Shown here: positions 19,384 through 28,175 of the stretch, in pieces
How positions within the stretch are numbered: the stretch's first letter is position 1
Layout of the letters: each line of letters starts with the position of its first letter
NCBI GenBank assembly: GCA_020831865.1
Contig: JAFIFT010000019.1
Span: forward strand, 62,001 to 126,000
Reading direction: 5' to 3'
Origin: Legionellaceae bacterium
GTDB taxonomy: Bacteria > Pseudomonadota > Gammaproteobacteria > Legionellales > Legionellaceae
DNA: 64,000 bases
Notes under the pieces: generated by a model
Databases searched by the model: none
What the model was told of the DNA's origin: nothing
Seen by the model: only the letters and a program-made list of their open reading frames with translations
Position numbers and translations under genes: made by a program

Positions 19384-22301
19384 TGAAATTCACGAAACGT
19401 CTGATCTACAGCTTGCTCATGCTGGGCGTCATACTGATTGCCCTGCTGTCGTTTATCATTACGACCAACACCGGCCTGTACCTCTTGCTATATCTGGGTA
19501 AACAGGCCGCCCCCGGCAAACTGACCTACCAAAAGGTCGGCGGCAGCCTGTCAGGCCCTCTGCACATCCAAAAACTAGAGTATAGCGATAGCACCCAAAG
19601 CATTCAGATAGAGCAGTTGAAACTGCGCTGGACATTACGCCAACTCTGGCATAAAAAGCTCTCGATCCAGCTGCTCAAAGCCGAGAGGGTACATATCCAG
19701 ACCCGTGAGGATAGCACTGACGAGGACCCCACCCCTTTGCAATGGCCCCACTTGCCATTGACGATTGACTTACAAAAACTCGCCATCGCCCAACTCGACA
19801 TCGATAACCTCAACATACACTCCCTGTCGCTTGCCGCGCATCTGGATGAGGAAAACTGGCAGCTGCAGCAGGCCAGTCTGATCATGCAGGATACCCGCAT
19901 GCAGCTGCACGGGCATATGCAACCCAAGGCACCCTTTGAAAGCAGGGCTAATATCCAGTTCTCCCCCGTAAAAGAAGCCCAGACCTCGACGCTGCGAGGC
20001 TATCTTAGCTTCTCAGGCAACTGGCAGCATTACCAGTGGCAGGGTGTCTTGCGACAACCCCTGCCTCTGCGCATCCATGGACAACTGCGCAATCTGCAAC
20101 AATTGGATCATCAGATGGAATGGCAGGCCTTTCCCTATCCTTTGAGTCCGCAAAAAACGCTCCACATTGAAAAGGGGCGCTTCAGCATGACTGGCCGCTA
20201 CCCTCATTTTAATTTTAACCTGCAGGCCGCGCAACAAAGCCCGGTCAAAGCCAATTTGCGGGTGCAGGGTCATACGGATTTGCAACGCTTAAGGCTCGAT
20301 GGCCTGCTAACACTTGCCTCTGGCGACCTTCATTTGCAGATGGAAGCGGACAATACCGACAAAGCCTATATCAGTGGCCAGTTAAGCGGCAGTCAATTGG
20401 ACTTGCAGGCCTTTGATATTCCGGTCCTGATTCAGCATCTGGATGCCCGTTTTAATACCCGCAAGGGACGCCATGCCAAAGTAAAGGTACAGGCACGCTA
20501 TCAAGAGCGTCCATTTACTGGCTCCTTGACGCTGCACGATGACCGCATCGATGCCCAAGTCCAACAACAGCGCAATCGCATCACTGCTTCCGGAAAACTG
20601 AGCTATCCCATGGCCATTGAGTTGATGCTGCCGGAACCCGCCAGCCTGCACCCTGAACTGCAGGGACTGGACACGCGCATCAGCGGCCAGATTCAACTGC
20701 TGGCCGCCAACCGGGGTGAGGCGCGCCTGCACATCGCACCCGGCTCCTGGCAAAATCAAGGCGATGCAACAATTCCCCCCCTGCACTTTGAAGGAGGCAC
20801 TATTCAGGCGCAACTTAATCCACAGGGTCTGACCTCACAGGGGAAACTCATTATCGACTCGGCAAAAACGCTGCAACTTCAGCTCGACTTACCCGGCTTT
20901 GATCCTGGAAAGGTCCCCAACGCGCAACAACGCCTGCGTGGTAATCTTGATCTGGAGATCAATGATCTGGCATTTTTGCAGGAAATCAGCCCGGATATTA
21001 CCAAGGCCGAAGGTCAGCTACTGGCGAAACTTACCCTGAGCGGCCAACTGCTGAATCCTGACATCACAGGGTCTATGGAGCTCCGGCAAGGCAGCCTGGG
21101 ACTCCGTACGATGGGGATTAACCTTGACCCTATCGCTATCCGCGTTGATACCGCCGCAAAAACATGGAACATCAGCGGCACCATAGGTCATGCCCCTGGC
21201 CAACTGCTGTTAAGCGGCAAGGGTCAGTTCAGCCCGCAGCCCCAGGGCAACATTCAACTGACCGGACAAAATTTTCGCCTCGTGGATACGAGTGAATATG
21301 TGATCTATATCTCACCGGATGTCCGCTTACAACTTGCCGAACCGGATTATATACTGACCGGCAATATCCAGATCCCCAAGGCGGAAATCAAACCCCAAAC
21401 CTTTAGTAGCAGTGTCAGTTTAACCGATGATGCCGTATTTGCCGATGAGTTAGCAGAAGAAGAAAGCCTGTCTCGCTTCAAAAGCCATCTGAATATTGTC
21501 ATGGGTGATGCGGTCCATTTGAATGTCCAGGGTTTAACCGCCCGCATCATAGGCAGTCTTGTCGTGCAGCAGGAGTCGAGTAGCCCCATGAATGCCAGTG
21601 GTCAGCTCTCCGTCGTTGACGGGAAGTATCAAGCCTATGGACAAAATCTGCAAATCCAGCAAGGGGAGCTTATCTTTACCGGCGGCCAAATCCAAAATCC
21701 CGGCATCAATGTCAGAGCCGCACGCAGCTTTAGCACGACCGGTGCTACGTTTGCCGGTTCCAACCGTCTGTTTGATTTCGGTGCCTCCAATGTGCAACCG
21801 ATGAGCTTCTCATCCCAGACGACCGTCGGTATTCAAATCAGCGGCCAACTGAATACGCCCAAGGTCACGCTTTTTTCAGTGCCGGGCAATTTGTCGCAGG
21901 CCGATATTTTATCCATGTTGTTACTGGGGCGTCCGGCCAATCAGGCCAGCGGTGCTGGTGGCCAGCTGCTCATTGCCGCGATGAGCTCGATGAATCTGGG
22001 GGGCGGTACCAAGGGTACCCAGCTGCTCTCCCAATTACAACAGGCGCTGGGCCTCGACTTTAGTATCGATACGCAAAGCACCTACAATCAACAAAGTAAT
22101 ACCGTAAGCGAGCAGCATCGCCTGGGGATCTCCAAAACCGTGTCCAACCGCCTCTCTATCAGCTATAATACGGGGCTATCTCATCTTGACAGTAATGGCA
22201 TTAGCCTGCGATATTTACTCAATCGCTATTTTAACATTCAAGTGACTGCCGGTTTATTGGGCAGCGGTATTGATTTGGTCTATACCCATCAACAGGAATA
22301 A
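19383..22301 (+). CDS. tamB: Translocation and assembly module inner membrane subunit TamB
   Basis: 972-residue AsmA-like bridge protein: one N-terminal transmembrane helix (about 6-28), a long periplasmic beta-taco with repeated LSGQL / ITGSMELRQG strands, and the conserved C-terminal DUF490 region (about 640-972), including GQLNTPKVTLFS and ADILSMLLLGRP. It ends DLVYTHQQE. It is shorter than E. coli TamB (1259), mainly in the repetitive middle. It starts inside the tamA stop. Confidence 0.92.
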   Translation: MKFTKRLIYSLLMLGVILIALLSFIITTNTGLYLLLYLGKQAAPGKLTYQKVGGSLSGPLHIQKLEYSDSTQSIQIEQLKLRWTLRQLWHKKLSIQLLKAERVHIQTREDSTDEDPTPLQWPHLPLTIDLQKLAIAQLDIDNLNIHSLSLAAHLDEENWQLQQASLIMQDTRMQLHGHMQPKAPFESRANIQFSPVKEAQTSTLRGYLSFSGNWQHYQWQGVLRQPLPLRIHGQLRNLQQLDHQMEWQAFPYPLSPQKTLHIEKGRFSMTGRYPHFNFNLQAAQQSPVKANLRVQGHTDLQRLRLDGLLTLASGDLHLQMEADNTDKAYISGQLSGSQLDLQAFDIPVLIQHLDARFNTRKGRHAKVKVQARYQERPFTGSLTLHDDRIDAQVQQQRNRITASGKLSYPMAIELMLPEPASLHPELQGLDTRISGQIQLLAANRGEARLHIAPGSWQNQGDATIPPLHFEGGTIQAQLNPQGLTSQGKLIIDSAKTLQLQLDLPGFDPGKVPNAQQRLRGNLDLEINDLAFLQEISPDITKAEGQLLAKLTLSGQLLNPDITGSMELRQGSLGLRTMGINLDPIAIRVDTAAKTWNISGTIGHAPGQLLLSGKGQFSPQPQGNIQLTGQNFRLVDTSEYVIYISPDVRLQLAEPDYILTGNIQIPKAEIKPQTFSSSVSLTDDAVFADELAEEESLSRFKSHLNIVMGDAVHLNVQGLTARIIGSLVVQQESSSPMNASGQLSVVDGKYQAYGQNLQIQQGELIFTGGQIQNPGINVRAARSFSTTGATFAGSNRLFDFGASNVQPMSFSSQTTVGIQISGQLNTPKVTLFSVPGNLSQADILSMLLLGRPANQASGAGGQLLIAAMSSMNLGGGTKGTQLLSQLQQALGLDFSIDTQSTYNQQSNTVSEQHRLGISKTVSNRLSISYNTGLSHLDSNGISLRYLLNRYFNIQVTAGLLGSGIDLVYTHQQE

Positions 22302-22305
22302 ACAT

Positions 22306-23310
22306 ATGAGCCCTTACTCGTTACTCTCGCGTCCCAAGCGTCTGCGCCGAAATAGCGCCACCCGCGCCTTGTTACGTGACGTACGATTGCTGCCCGAACA
22401 ACTGATAGCGCCCCTCTTTATCCACGCGCAATTGGAAAGCCCCCGGCCTATCTCGAGCATGCCCGGGCAATACCAGCTCAGCCTGGAAGCGCTGCCCAAT
22501 GAAATCGATACACTGGCTCATTTGGGCATTAAGGCCGTCTTGTTGTTTGGTATTCCCGGGTACAAGGATGACAGCGGCAGTGCCTCACTGGACGAGCAGG
22601 GCATTATTCAGCAAGCGATTCGCTGCATTAAGGCACGGCGCCCGGAAATGCTGGTCATCACTGATGTTTGTTTCTGTGAATATACCAGCCACGGACACTG
22701 CGGTATTCTGCAAGCGGATAATGAGCAGATAGACAATGATGCGACCCTGGCGCTATTGGCGAAACAAGCGGTTAGCCATGCCCGAGCAGGCGCCGACTGG
22801 GTCGCTCCCAGCAGCATGACTGACGGCATGGTGGGCGCTATCCGCCAGGCCCTGGATGCAGAAGGATGGCAGGATACCGTCATCTTAAGCTATGCGGTCA
22901 AATACCATTCCGCCTTTTATGGCCCTTTCCGCGAAGCGGCCCAGGGCGCACCTCAGTTTGGTGATCGCGCCAGCTACCAGATGAGCCCAGCCAACCGCCA
23001 TGAATGGCTCCGGGAAGCAGAACTGGATATCCAGGAGGGAGCTGATATCCTCATGGTCAAACCTGCCATGAATTATCTGGATATTATCTGCCGCCTGAAA
23101 AGCCGATTCCCACAGGTTCCTCTGTGCGCCTATCAAGTCAGCGGCGAATACAGTTTAATCCTAAGTGGCGCGCGCCAGGGACTGATTGATGAGCAAAAGG
23201 CAATGCACGAATCCCTCACCGCCATCCATCGTGCTGGCGCAGATATGATTATCAGCTACTTTGCCAAAGCCTTTGCCCAAGACTATGCGACACGCGCCCG
23301 ATTAGACTAA
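22306..23310 (+). CDS. hemB: Delta-aminolevulinic acid dehydratase (porphobilinogen synthase) HemB
   Basis: Joins two 5-aminolevulinate molecules to porphobilinogen in haem synthesis. 334 residues. It has the cysteine metal site DVCFCEYTSHGHCG and both active-site lysines, in YAVKYHSAFYGPFREAA and ILMVKPAMNYLDI. The longer open frame from 22270 is rejected: the ATG at 22306 has AGGA upstream and aligns with family starts, only 4 bp after tamB. Transcription with tamAB is likely. Confidence 0.95.
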   Translation: MSPYSLLSRPKRLRRNSATRALLRDVRLLPEQLIAPLFIHAQLESPRPISSMPGQYQLSLEALPNEIDTLAHLGIKAVLLFGIPGYKDDSGSASLDEQGIIQQAIRCIKARRPEMLVITDVCFCEYTSHGHCGILQADNEQIDNDATLALLAKQAVSHARAGADWVAPSSMTDGMVGAIRQALDAEGWQDTVILSYAVKYHSAFYGPFREAAQGAPQFGDRASYQMSPANRHEWLREAELDIQEGADILMVKPAMNYLDIICRLKSRFPQVPLCAYQVSGEYSLILSGARQGLIDEQKAMHESLTAIHRAGADMIISYFAKAFAQDYATRARLD

Positions 23311-23328
23311 GATTTGTTGGCATGTCAC

Positions 23329-23355
23329 CCCAAGATACCTACGTGCCGCGGTTTA
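23329..23355 (+). repeat. Dispersed 27-bp repeat, copy 2
   Basis: Reads CCCAAGATACCTACGTGCCG then CGGTTTA, directly after the hemB stop. It matches the copy at 5995-6021 (opposite orientation) except for two transitions. The preceding GCATGTCA resembles the GACATTGCA beside copy 1, so the full unit may be longer and degenerate. Confidence 0.6.
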
Positions 23356-23427
23356 GATGCGTTTATCCTGCTGATTAGACAGTCAGCCGGAAAACACGAT
23401 ATAATAGTCCTTTTTTCTGGCAAGCCT

Positions 23428-23997
23428 ATGTGTAAGTTCATCCTGTCTCTCTTATTGTGGAGCATCCCCCCCCTGCTCTGGGCCAACCATACGCAGGATA
23501 TCTTTCAAGTGGATATCATTCTGTTTCAACACCGGGCACCGAGCCTCGACAGCAATGAAACCTCACTCAGCCCTGCATTACCTGCCCTCAACAAAAACAG
23601 CATTCCGCTCATCAGCGCGGAATCTTGCGAGAGCGATGTTTACTGCCTGCTTCCGTTAAAGTCTTCCCATTTGAAAACCTCCTGGCATGCTCTGCTGCGC
23701 CAGCCAGATTATAGCCTGCTGGCGCATTACAGTTGGCGACAGCCGGCCACTAATAAAAAAGCCGTTCGCCTGCCGGATAGCCAGCAGACGGATCTGACCA
23801 TTGGGGGAATCGTTCAAGTCCGCAAACTGAATTATTATTATTTTAACAGCGAACTCATTCTTGCATCCGCGATGGGGCAGGCGCCAATGGCCTTGAAACA
23901 AAGCCTGCGCCTTAAAGAAAATCAAACCGTCTATGTCGACCACCCGCAAATTGGGATGCTGGTGCGTATTGAGAAAAAGGCGACAGACCGCGCGTGA
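23428..23997 (+). CDS. CsiV-like exported protein
   Basis: 189 residues with a clear signal peptide (MCKFILSLLLWSIPPLLWA) and then DIFQVDIILFQHRAP, the start typical of the CsiV family (PF10972), whose founding member in Vibrio binds peptidoglycan and is needed under D-amino-acid stress. Later blocks SWHALLRQPDYSLLAHYSW and RIEKKATDRA also fit. The frame is open from 23314, but the ATG at 23428 is the only one that puts a signal peptide first. The upstream part would read through the dispersed repeat. It overlaps the MFS gene by 4 bp. Confidence 0.7.
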   Translation: MCKFILSLLLWSIPPLLWANHTQDIFQVDIILFQHRAPSLDSNETSLSPALPALNKNSIPLISAESCESDVYCLLPLKSSHLKTSWHALLRQPDYSLLAHYSWRQPATNKKAVRLPDSQQTDLTIGGIVQVRKLNYYYFNSELILASAMGQAPMALKQSLRLKENQTVYVDHPQIGMLVRIEKKATDRA

Positions 23998-25250
23998 ACG
24001 CAAATACCCACTCCCAAAATGCCAGCATCCGTGCCGGAACGCGTGCTCGCCCCAGCCATCACCGCTGGCTGATTTGGCTGGTGGTTGTCAGTTTCGTGCT
24101 GTTGCAGTTCTTTTTGCAGTTATCAAGCGGCGTCATCATGGGCGCTATCATGCAGGAGCTGCAACTCAATGCCCTGTCCATCGGTTTTCTCGCCAGTGCG
24201 TTTTATTATGTGTATACCAGTCTGCAAATTCCGGTCGGTTTTATTTTTGATCGCTATAATACCCGCACTATCCTTGCGATCAGTGCCTTAATCTGTAGTG
24301 CAGGCTGTCTGCTTTTTGCCCTGGCCCATCCGTTTCTCTGGCTCATCACCGGACGCTTGTTAATGGGAGCGGGCTCTGCCTTTGCCTTTGTCGGTCTGGC
24401 TCATATCCTGCGCCAGTTTTTTCCTTTACGCGACTTTGCCTTTTTAATTGGCTTATCCGAAACCTTAGGATTTCTTGCAACCGTGGCAGGTATGGTTGGC
24501 ATGGCCAATGCCATCCATTATCTGGGTTGGCGGATGTTTATCGCTGGTGCGGCTCTGGCAGGCATACTCATCAGTCTTGCCTGCTATCGTATCATTCCGA
24601 TACACAAACGTTCTGTCCGGAAGCCGCAGCCCATACTGCCAGGCTTCCTTGCTATTCTTAAGAACCCCCTGATGTGGATTAATGGCCTTTTTGTGGGCTT
24701 GAGTTTCCCGGTTATTACCGTCTTTGGCGCCCTGTGGCTGGTGCCTTTTTTACAAATCAAATTACAGACCAACCTGGCTACGGCCAGCACCTTGGGAGCC
24801 ATGATTTTTGCCGGTGCCGCCCTGAGCTGCCCACTGTTTGGGAAACTGGCCATTCTGGTTCGCTCCCGGCGTTTATTAATGCTGCTCTCCTGCCTTGCCA
24901 CCGCCATTTTACAGTTACTCATCTTGTTTTACCAAATGCCGAACCTTTGGTTTACCGCCGCCATTATTTTTCTCACTGGCCTTTGCTGCGGCGCCTATAT
25001 GTTGGCCTTTACCATCAGCAATGAATTAACTACCCCCAGTACTCTCTCTACCGCGACCGGCTTCACCAATACCCTGGCCATGCTGTCTGCTCCCCTGCTA
25101 CAACCCCTGATTGGACATATCCTCATGCTACGCCAACCCCATGTTCCGGTTTATAGCCTTGTAGATTATCAGCTAGCGCTGAGTATTCTCCCGCTGTGCC
25201 TGCTCGCTGCCGCCGGTCTGACCTTCTTGCTGCCTGAACGACGCCATTAA
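23994..25250 (+). CDS. Major facilitator superfamily transporter
   Basis: 418 residues with about 12 hydrophobic helices and the MFS loop GFIFDRYNTRTIL after helix 2. It starts with GTG inside the CsiV-like stop (GTGA overlap), so it is translationally coupled. Its opening helix pair (GVIMGAIMQELQLNALSIGF then YVYTSLQIPVGFIFDRYN) resembles the Legionella Pht and related carriers for amino acids, nucleosides or siderophores. That resemblance is from memory. The substrate is unknown. Confidence 0.85.
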   Translation: MNANTHSQNASIRAGTRARPSHHRWLIWLVVVSFVLLQFFLQLSSGVIMGAIMQELQLNALSIGFLASAFYYVYTSLQIPVGFIFDRYNTRTILAISALICSAGCLLFALAHPFLWLITGRLLMGAGSAFAFVGLAHILRQFFPLRDFAFLIGLSETLGFLATVAGMVGMANAIHYLGWRMFIAGAALAGILISLACYRIIPIHKRSVRKPQPILPGFLAILKNPLMWINGLFVGLSFPVITVFGALWLVPFLQIKLQTNLATASTLGAMIFAGAALSCPLFGKLAILVRSRRLLMLLSCLATAILQLLILFYQMPNLWFTAAIIFLTGLCCGAYMLAFTISNELTTPSTLSTATGFTNTLAMLSAPLLQPLIGHILMLRQPHVPVYSLVDYQLALSILPLCLLAAAGLTFLLPERRH

Positions 25251-25363
25251 GCCCCATGGCACGGCATTCCGCTATTTGCATCGAGCATATTTCATAAATA
25301 ATTTGCTATCCAGGGCGAATCAAATTATCATCAGCTGCGTTTTATTCAATCAGGGAAATGCAT

Positions 25364-25822
25364 ATGTTTCATTTTGTCTTAAAATGTATAGGTGTATTAA
25401 TCGCTGCCGCGCTGGTTGCCGCCCTGCTGGCCGCAACCACTACCATTAACGTATTTCCTTTGGTTGGCGCGGCCTGCTTCTTTACCTTCTTCATGTTAAT
25501 CTCTGCCAGCACGCCTGCGTACAGCCGGCCTGCGGTTACCTGCATCAACGACCCTTACCCCCGCCCATCTTTTCCATGGTTTTTCACATCAACCCACCGC
25601 AATGTCCACTACCACGGACATCATAGCCCAACCCGCATCGTTGAACCTACTTTTCCGGGATACAACAATGTGCATGGACACGCCCATAGCAGTACGGTCA
25701 TTGGTCATCCAACCCGGGGGCCCGTCGTCTCTAATCCGGGCAGCGGCAATGTACACGGCCATTCTCACCACGGCAACGGACAGGGATCTTCTCACGGCAC
25801 TCACGTGCATGGACGCAGGTAG
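25364..25822 (+). CDS. Histidine/glycine-rich exported or membrane protein of unknown function
   Basis: 152 residues. Two hydrophobic segments (about 5-25 and 29-46) are followed by a soluble tail of about 100 residues rich in His, Gly, Asn and Ser, with HYHGHHSPTR, NVHGHAHSSTVIGHP and NVHGHSHHGNGQGSSHG. The tail repeats NVHGHxH twice and looks able to bind metal such as zinc, nickel or copper. I recognise no family. AGGGAAATGCAT places the ribosome binding site for the ATG at 25364, not the in-frame ATG six bases earlier. It is a single gene, ending at a hairpin shared with the convergent neighbour. Confidence 0.6.
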   Translation: MFHFVLKCIGVLIAAALVAALLAATTTINVFPLVGAACFFTFFMLISASTPAYSRPAVTCINDPYPRPSFPWFFTSTHRNVHYHGHHSPTRIVEPTFPGYNNVHGHAHSSTVIGHPTRGPVVSNPGSGNVHGHSHHGNGQGSSHGTHVHGRR

Positions 25823-25861
25823 CTCCCTATGTTTGTTGATACGCCCCCTAAAGACAGCCAA

Positions 25862-25880
25862 AAAGGGTCGATAGCCCTTT
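25862..25880. terminator. Hairpin between convergent genes
   Basis: AAAGGG pairs with CCCTTT around TCGATAG, extended by a CCA/TGG pair after one mismatch. It lies between two convergent genes and could end both transcripts. Confidence 0.5.
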
Positions 25881-25909
25881 CTGGCTCGGACAATGTAATG
25901 AGAGGGCGT

Positions 25910-26641
25910 TTACCGCGAAGGGGAGGTCGGCAATGGGCTCGCCAGGGGATAGGTAGCCAGTACCTCTGTCAACTGTCCCCAATCATTGGCTTCTGCGACC
26001 CCGATAGCGCGTATCCGGAGACAACGGGATGGTACAGCGACACCTTGAATCAACCTTTCTGTTTGCTCCTGCTGCCGCCGGCTGGCCGCTGGCAACGCCA
26101 GAGTCACATGCGGCTCAAAGGCAAAAAATACGTTAGGACTACCATACCGTCGAAAAGCCTGTTCTTTAATGGCGTTTTTTCGAGCCCAGCCTGGTATTGG
26201 CGCTTTTTTGTCACGCAATGGCGCCAAGGCTAACACCATTTCATCACTTAAGGATTGTGCGCGCAAGAGACTATCCTGATGCGCCGGGTCTTGGGAAAAC
26301 CCCCACATCAACCATTGCCCGGCAGTCACAAACAATGCTCCGCTTTGCAGACAAAACCCGTTCTGTTTTGCCGCTATGGCCTTCACCCGTTGCTTAAGCA
26401 AGGGAAGCGCCTCAGCAGGGTATTGCGCCAGATACAGGCTCACATGCAAGGGAAATTGCTTATACAGCAAATGATCAGCAACAGGACGCAATCCATCCAC
26501 TTGCCGCATTTTCCGCTCCATACCCGCAAGCACAGGCCACACCTCTGCCGACTCCATTGCCAAGTAGACATTAATGCTGCGGGCGCACACAGGAGCAAGA
26601 CTACCCCACATCAAAAAAAACACCATGATCCATGGCAGCAT
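25910..26641 (-). CDS. Exported 2H phosphoesterase-like (2'-5' RNA ligase fold) protein
   Basis: 243 residues from the chosen start. Two H-x-[ST]-x motifs, HVSLYLA (about residue 75) and HVTLALP (about 190), are the paired catalytic signatures of the 2H phosphoesterase superfamily. The N-terminus MLPWIMVFFLMWGSLAPVCA is a signal peptide, so the product should be periplasmic or secreted, odd for an RNA-type fold. The open frame runs back to 26821, but that would overlap the divergent DUF3579 gene antisense and bury the signal peptide. The substrate could be a cyclic nucleotide or 2',3'-cyclic phosphate; unknown. Confidence 0.62.
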   Translation of the reverse strand: MLPWIMVFFLMWGSLAPVCARSINVYLAMESAEVWPVLAGMERKMRQVDGLRPVADHLLYKQFPLHVSLYLAQYPAEALPLLKQRVKAIAAKQNGFCLQSGALFVTAGQWLMWGFSQDPAHQDSLLRAQSLSDEMVLALAPLRDKKAPIPGWARKNAIKEQAFRRYGSPNVFFAFEPHVTLALPAASRRQQEQTERLIQGVAVPSRCLRIRAIGVAEANDWGQLTEVLATYPLASPLPTSPSR

Positions 26642-26708
26642 CACAGAGCATGGGTATTTACCGTTGATGATGCTATAATAATCACAGTGCCTAAAACAAT
26701 AGAAATCC

Positions 26709-26999
26709 ATGAGCGATTCCAAAAGTAAAAAAATTGTCATTGAGGGAGTGACCAACCAGGGAAAAGTCTTTCGCCCCAGCGACTGGGCAGAGCGAATGAG
26801 CGGTACGATGGCCAGCTTCAAAGGCAGCCGTATTCATTATTCGCCCTTATTGCAGCCCAGTGTCAATCATGAGGGCTATAAATGTGTACTGCTCGACCCC
26901 AAACTGAAAGAGTCCAGCCCACAAGTCTATCAATCCATTCTTGATTTTGCCAAAAACAACCACCTGAAAATCTGCGGAGAAGACAGCGAGGAAAGCTAA
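26709..26999 (+). CDS. DUF3579 family protein
   Basis: 96-residue soluble protein. KVFRPSDWAERMSGTMASF, IHYSPLLQPSV and LDFAKNNHLKI match the small DUF3579 family of beta- and gammaproteobacteria. No catalytic motif is known. It is transcribed towards dotB, with a 31-bp gap between stops. The Shine-Dalgarno is weak. Confidence 0.78.
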   Translation: MSDSKSKKIVIEGVTNQGKVFRPSDWAERMSGTMASFKGSRIHYSPLLQPSVNHEGYKCVLLDPKLKESSPQVYQSILDFAKNNHLKICGEDSEES

Positions 27000-27030
27000 G
27001 CGGTCGCGGCAATATCCCACGCCGCTCGTC

Positions 27031-28158
27031 TTAACGCTGATACTCTTTAGTACCGGCAATAATCAGCTTATAGACACGCTCACTAATAATGCCCTTCTCA
27101 AATTTTTCGCGGGCATCAACGGTCATTAACTGCCCGCGCTCACGTACCAACCGTCGGGTTGCCGACGTCACATCGTTGGGATCGCCCTCGAGCAGAATAT
27201 CGCGCACTTCTTCATCAAAAATCAAATACTCCCGTAAAGCAACCCGCTGCCCATCCACCGTTGGCACCAGCTTTTGCCAGATACACAAGCGGATCGTCTC
27301 CAGAATATCAATGGTTCTTCCCAGACGTTCTTCACCGGTAAAGGAGGTCACCAGACGACGCATGGTTTCTGATACTCCGGATGTATGCAAGGTCGTATAC
27401 ACCGGATGGCCGGTCAATGCGGCCTCCAGCGCGGCAGAAATCGTTTGTGCGTCACGGCACTCACCCACCATAATCAGGCGCGGTTTCCTTCGCAGCGCAT
27501 TCCGCACACCTTCGGCAAAGCTGGATAAGTGGCGGGGAATTTCGGATTGACTGACCACCGCTGACACGGTTTCAATTTCATCGAAAACAAATTCAATGGG
27601 GGCTTCATAGGTTAATACCTTACGGTGGGAGTCTTCGGTCTCAATAAGCTCCCGGATAATCGAGGCCAGCAAGGTGGATTTACCAGATCCCGTGGAACCC
27701 GTTATAAACACAATGCCTTCCTGGGGTGCTATGGCTTCCATCACATCATCAGGCAACCCCATGTTTTCCAGTTTGGGGGGGGTTGTGGGAATCGTTCGCA
27801 AGGTAATCTGGATGGCATCATGTCCTTCCACCAGACAGGCAGTCGCATTCACCCGGTAACGATAGCGCAGGCCTCGATTAGGCCGGAACTCATAGTGGGT
27901 ATCAATATCCTTGCCCCCCAGCAGTTGCGTCGTCGCGTTAGGGCCATATATTGCATTAATCAAATCACCCAGCTCGGTGTTGGACAAAGGACGTTTGGTC
28001 AACTTGAGCAAACGTCCATAGACCTCGGCAAAAATAGGCTCACCAGTTTGAATGGTAATATCAGACGCATTTAAGGACTCCGCATGCTCAAGCATCCGAT
28101 CCATAAAGACCGGGGTAAAGCGGGACGGCTCCTGGGGCATTAAATGTTCATTGCTCAT
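27031..28158 (-). CDS. dotB: Dot/Icm type IVB secretion ATPase DotB
   Basis: VirB11/PilT-like hexameric ATPase that docks on the cytoplasmic side of the Dot/Icm machine and powers effector export. The 375 residues are close to L. pneumophila DotB (377). Walker A GSTGSGKST is at 154-162, followed by the Asp box YEAPIEFVFDE, Walker B RLIMVGECRD and the His box GHPVYTTLHT. It is last of dotD-dotC-dotB, 17 bp after dotC. GGGAG precedes the start at about 10 bp. Confidence 0.96.
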   Translation of the reverse strand: MSNEHLMPQEPSRFTPVFMDRMLEHAESLNASDITIQTGEPIFAEVYGRLLKLTKRPLSNTELGDLINAIYGPNATTQLLGGKDIDTHYEFRPNRGLRYRYRVNATACLVEGHDAIQITLRTIPTTPPKLENMGLPDDVMEAIAPQEGIVFITGSTGSGKSTLLASIIRELIETEDSHRKVLTYEAPIEFVFDEIETVSAVVSQSEIPRHLSSFAEGVRNALRRKPRLIMVGECRDAQTISAALEAALTGHPVYTTLHTSGVSETMRRLVTSFTGEERLGRTIDILETIRLCIWQKLVPTVDGQRVALREYLIFDEEVRDILLEGDPNDVTSATRRLVRERGQLMTVDAREKFEKGIISERVYKLIIAGTKEYQR

Positions 28159-28175
28159 CAGCTATTTGCTCCCTA

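Noticed and set aside
26642-26821. Longer start of the 2H-type gene
   Set aside because: It would cover the 5' part of the DUF3579 gene on the other strand and place the signal peptide internally.
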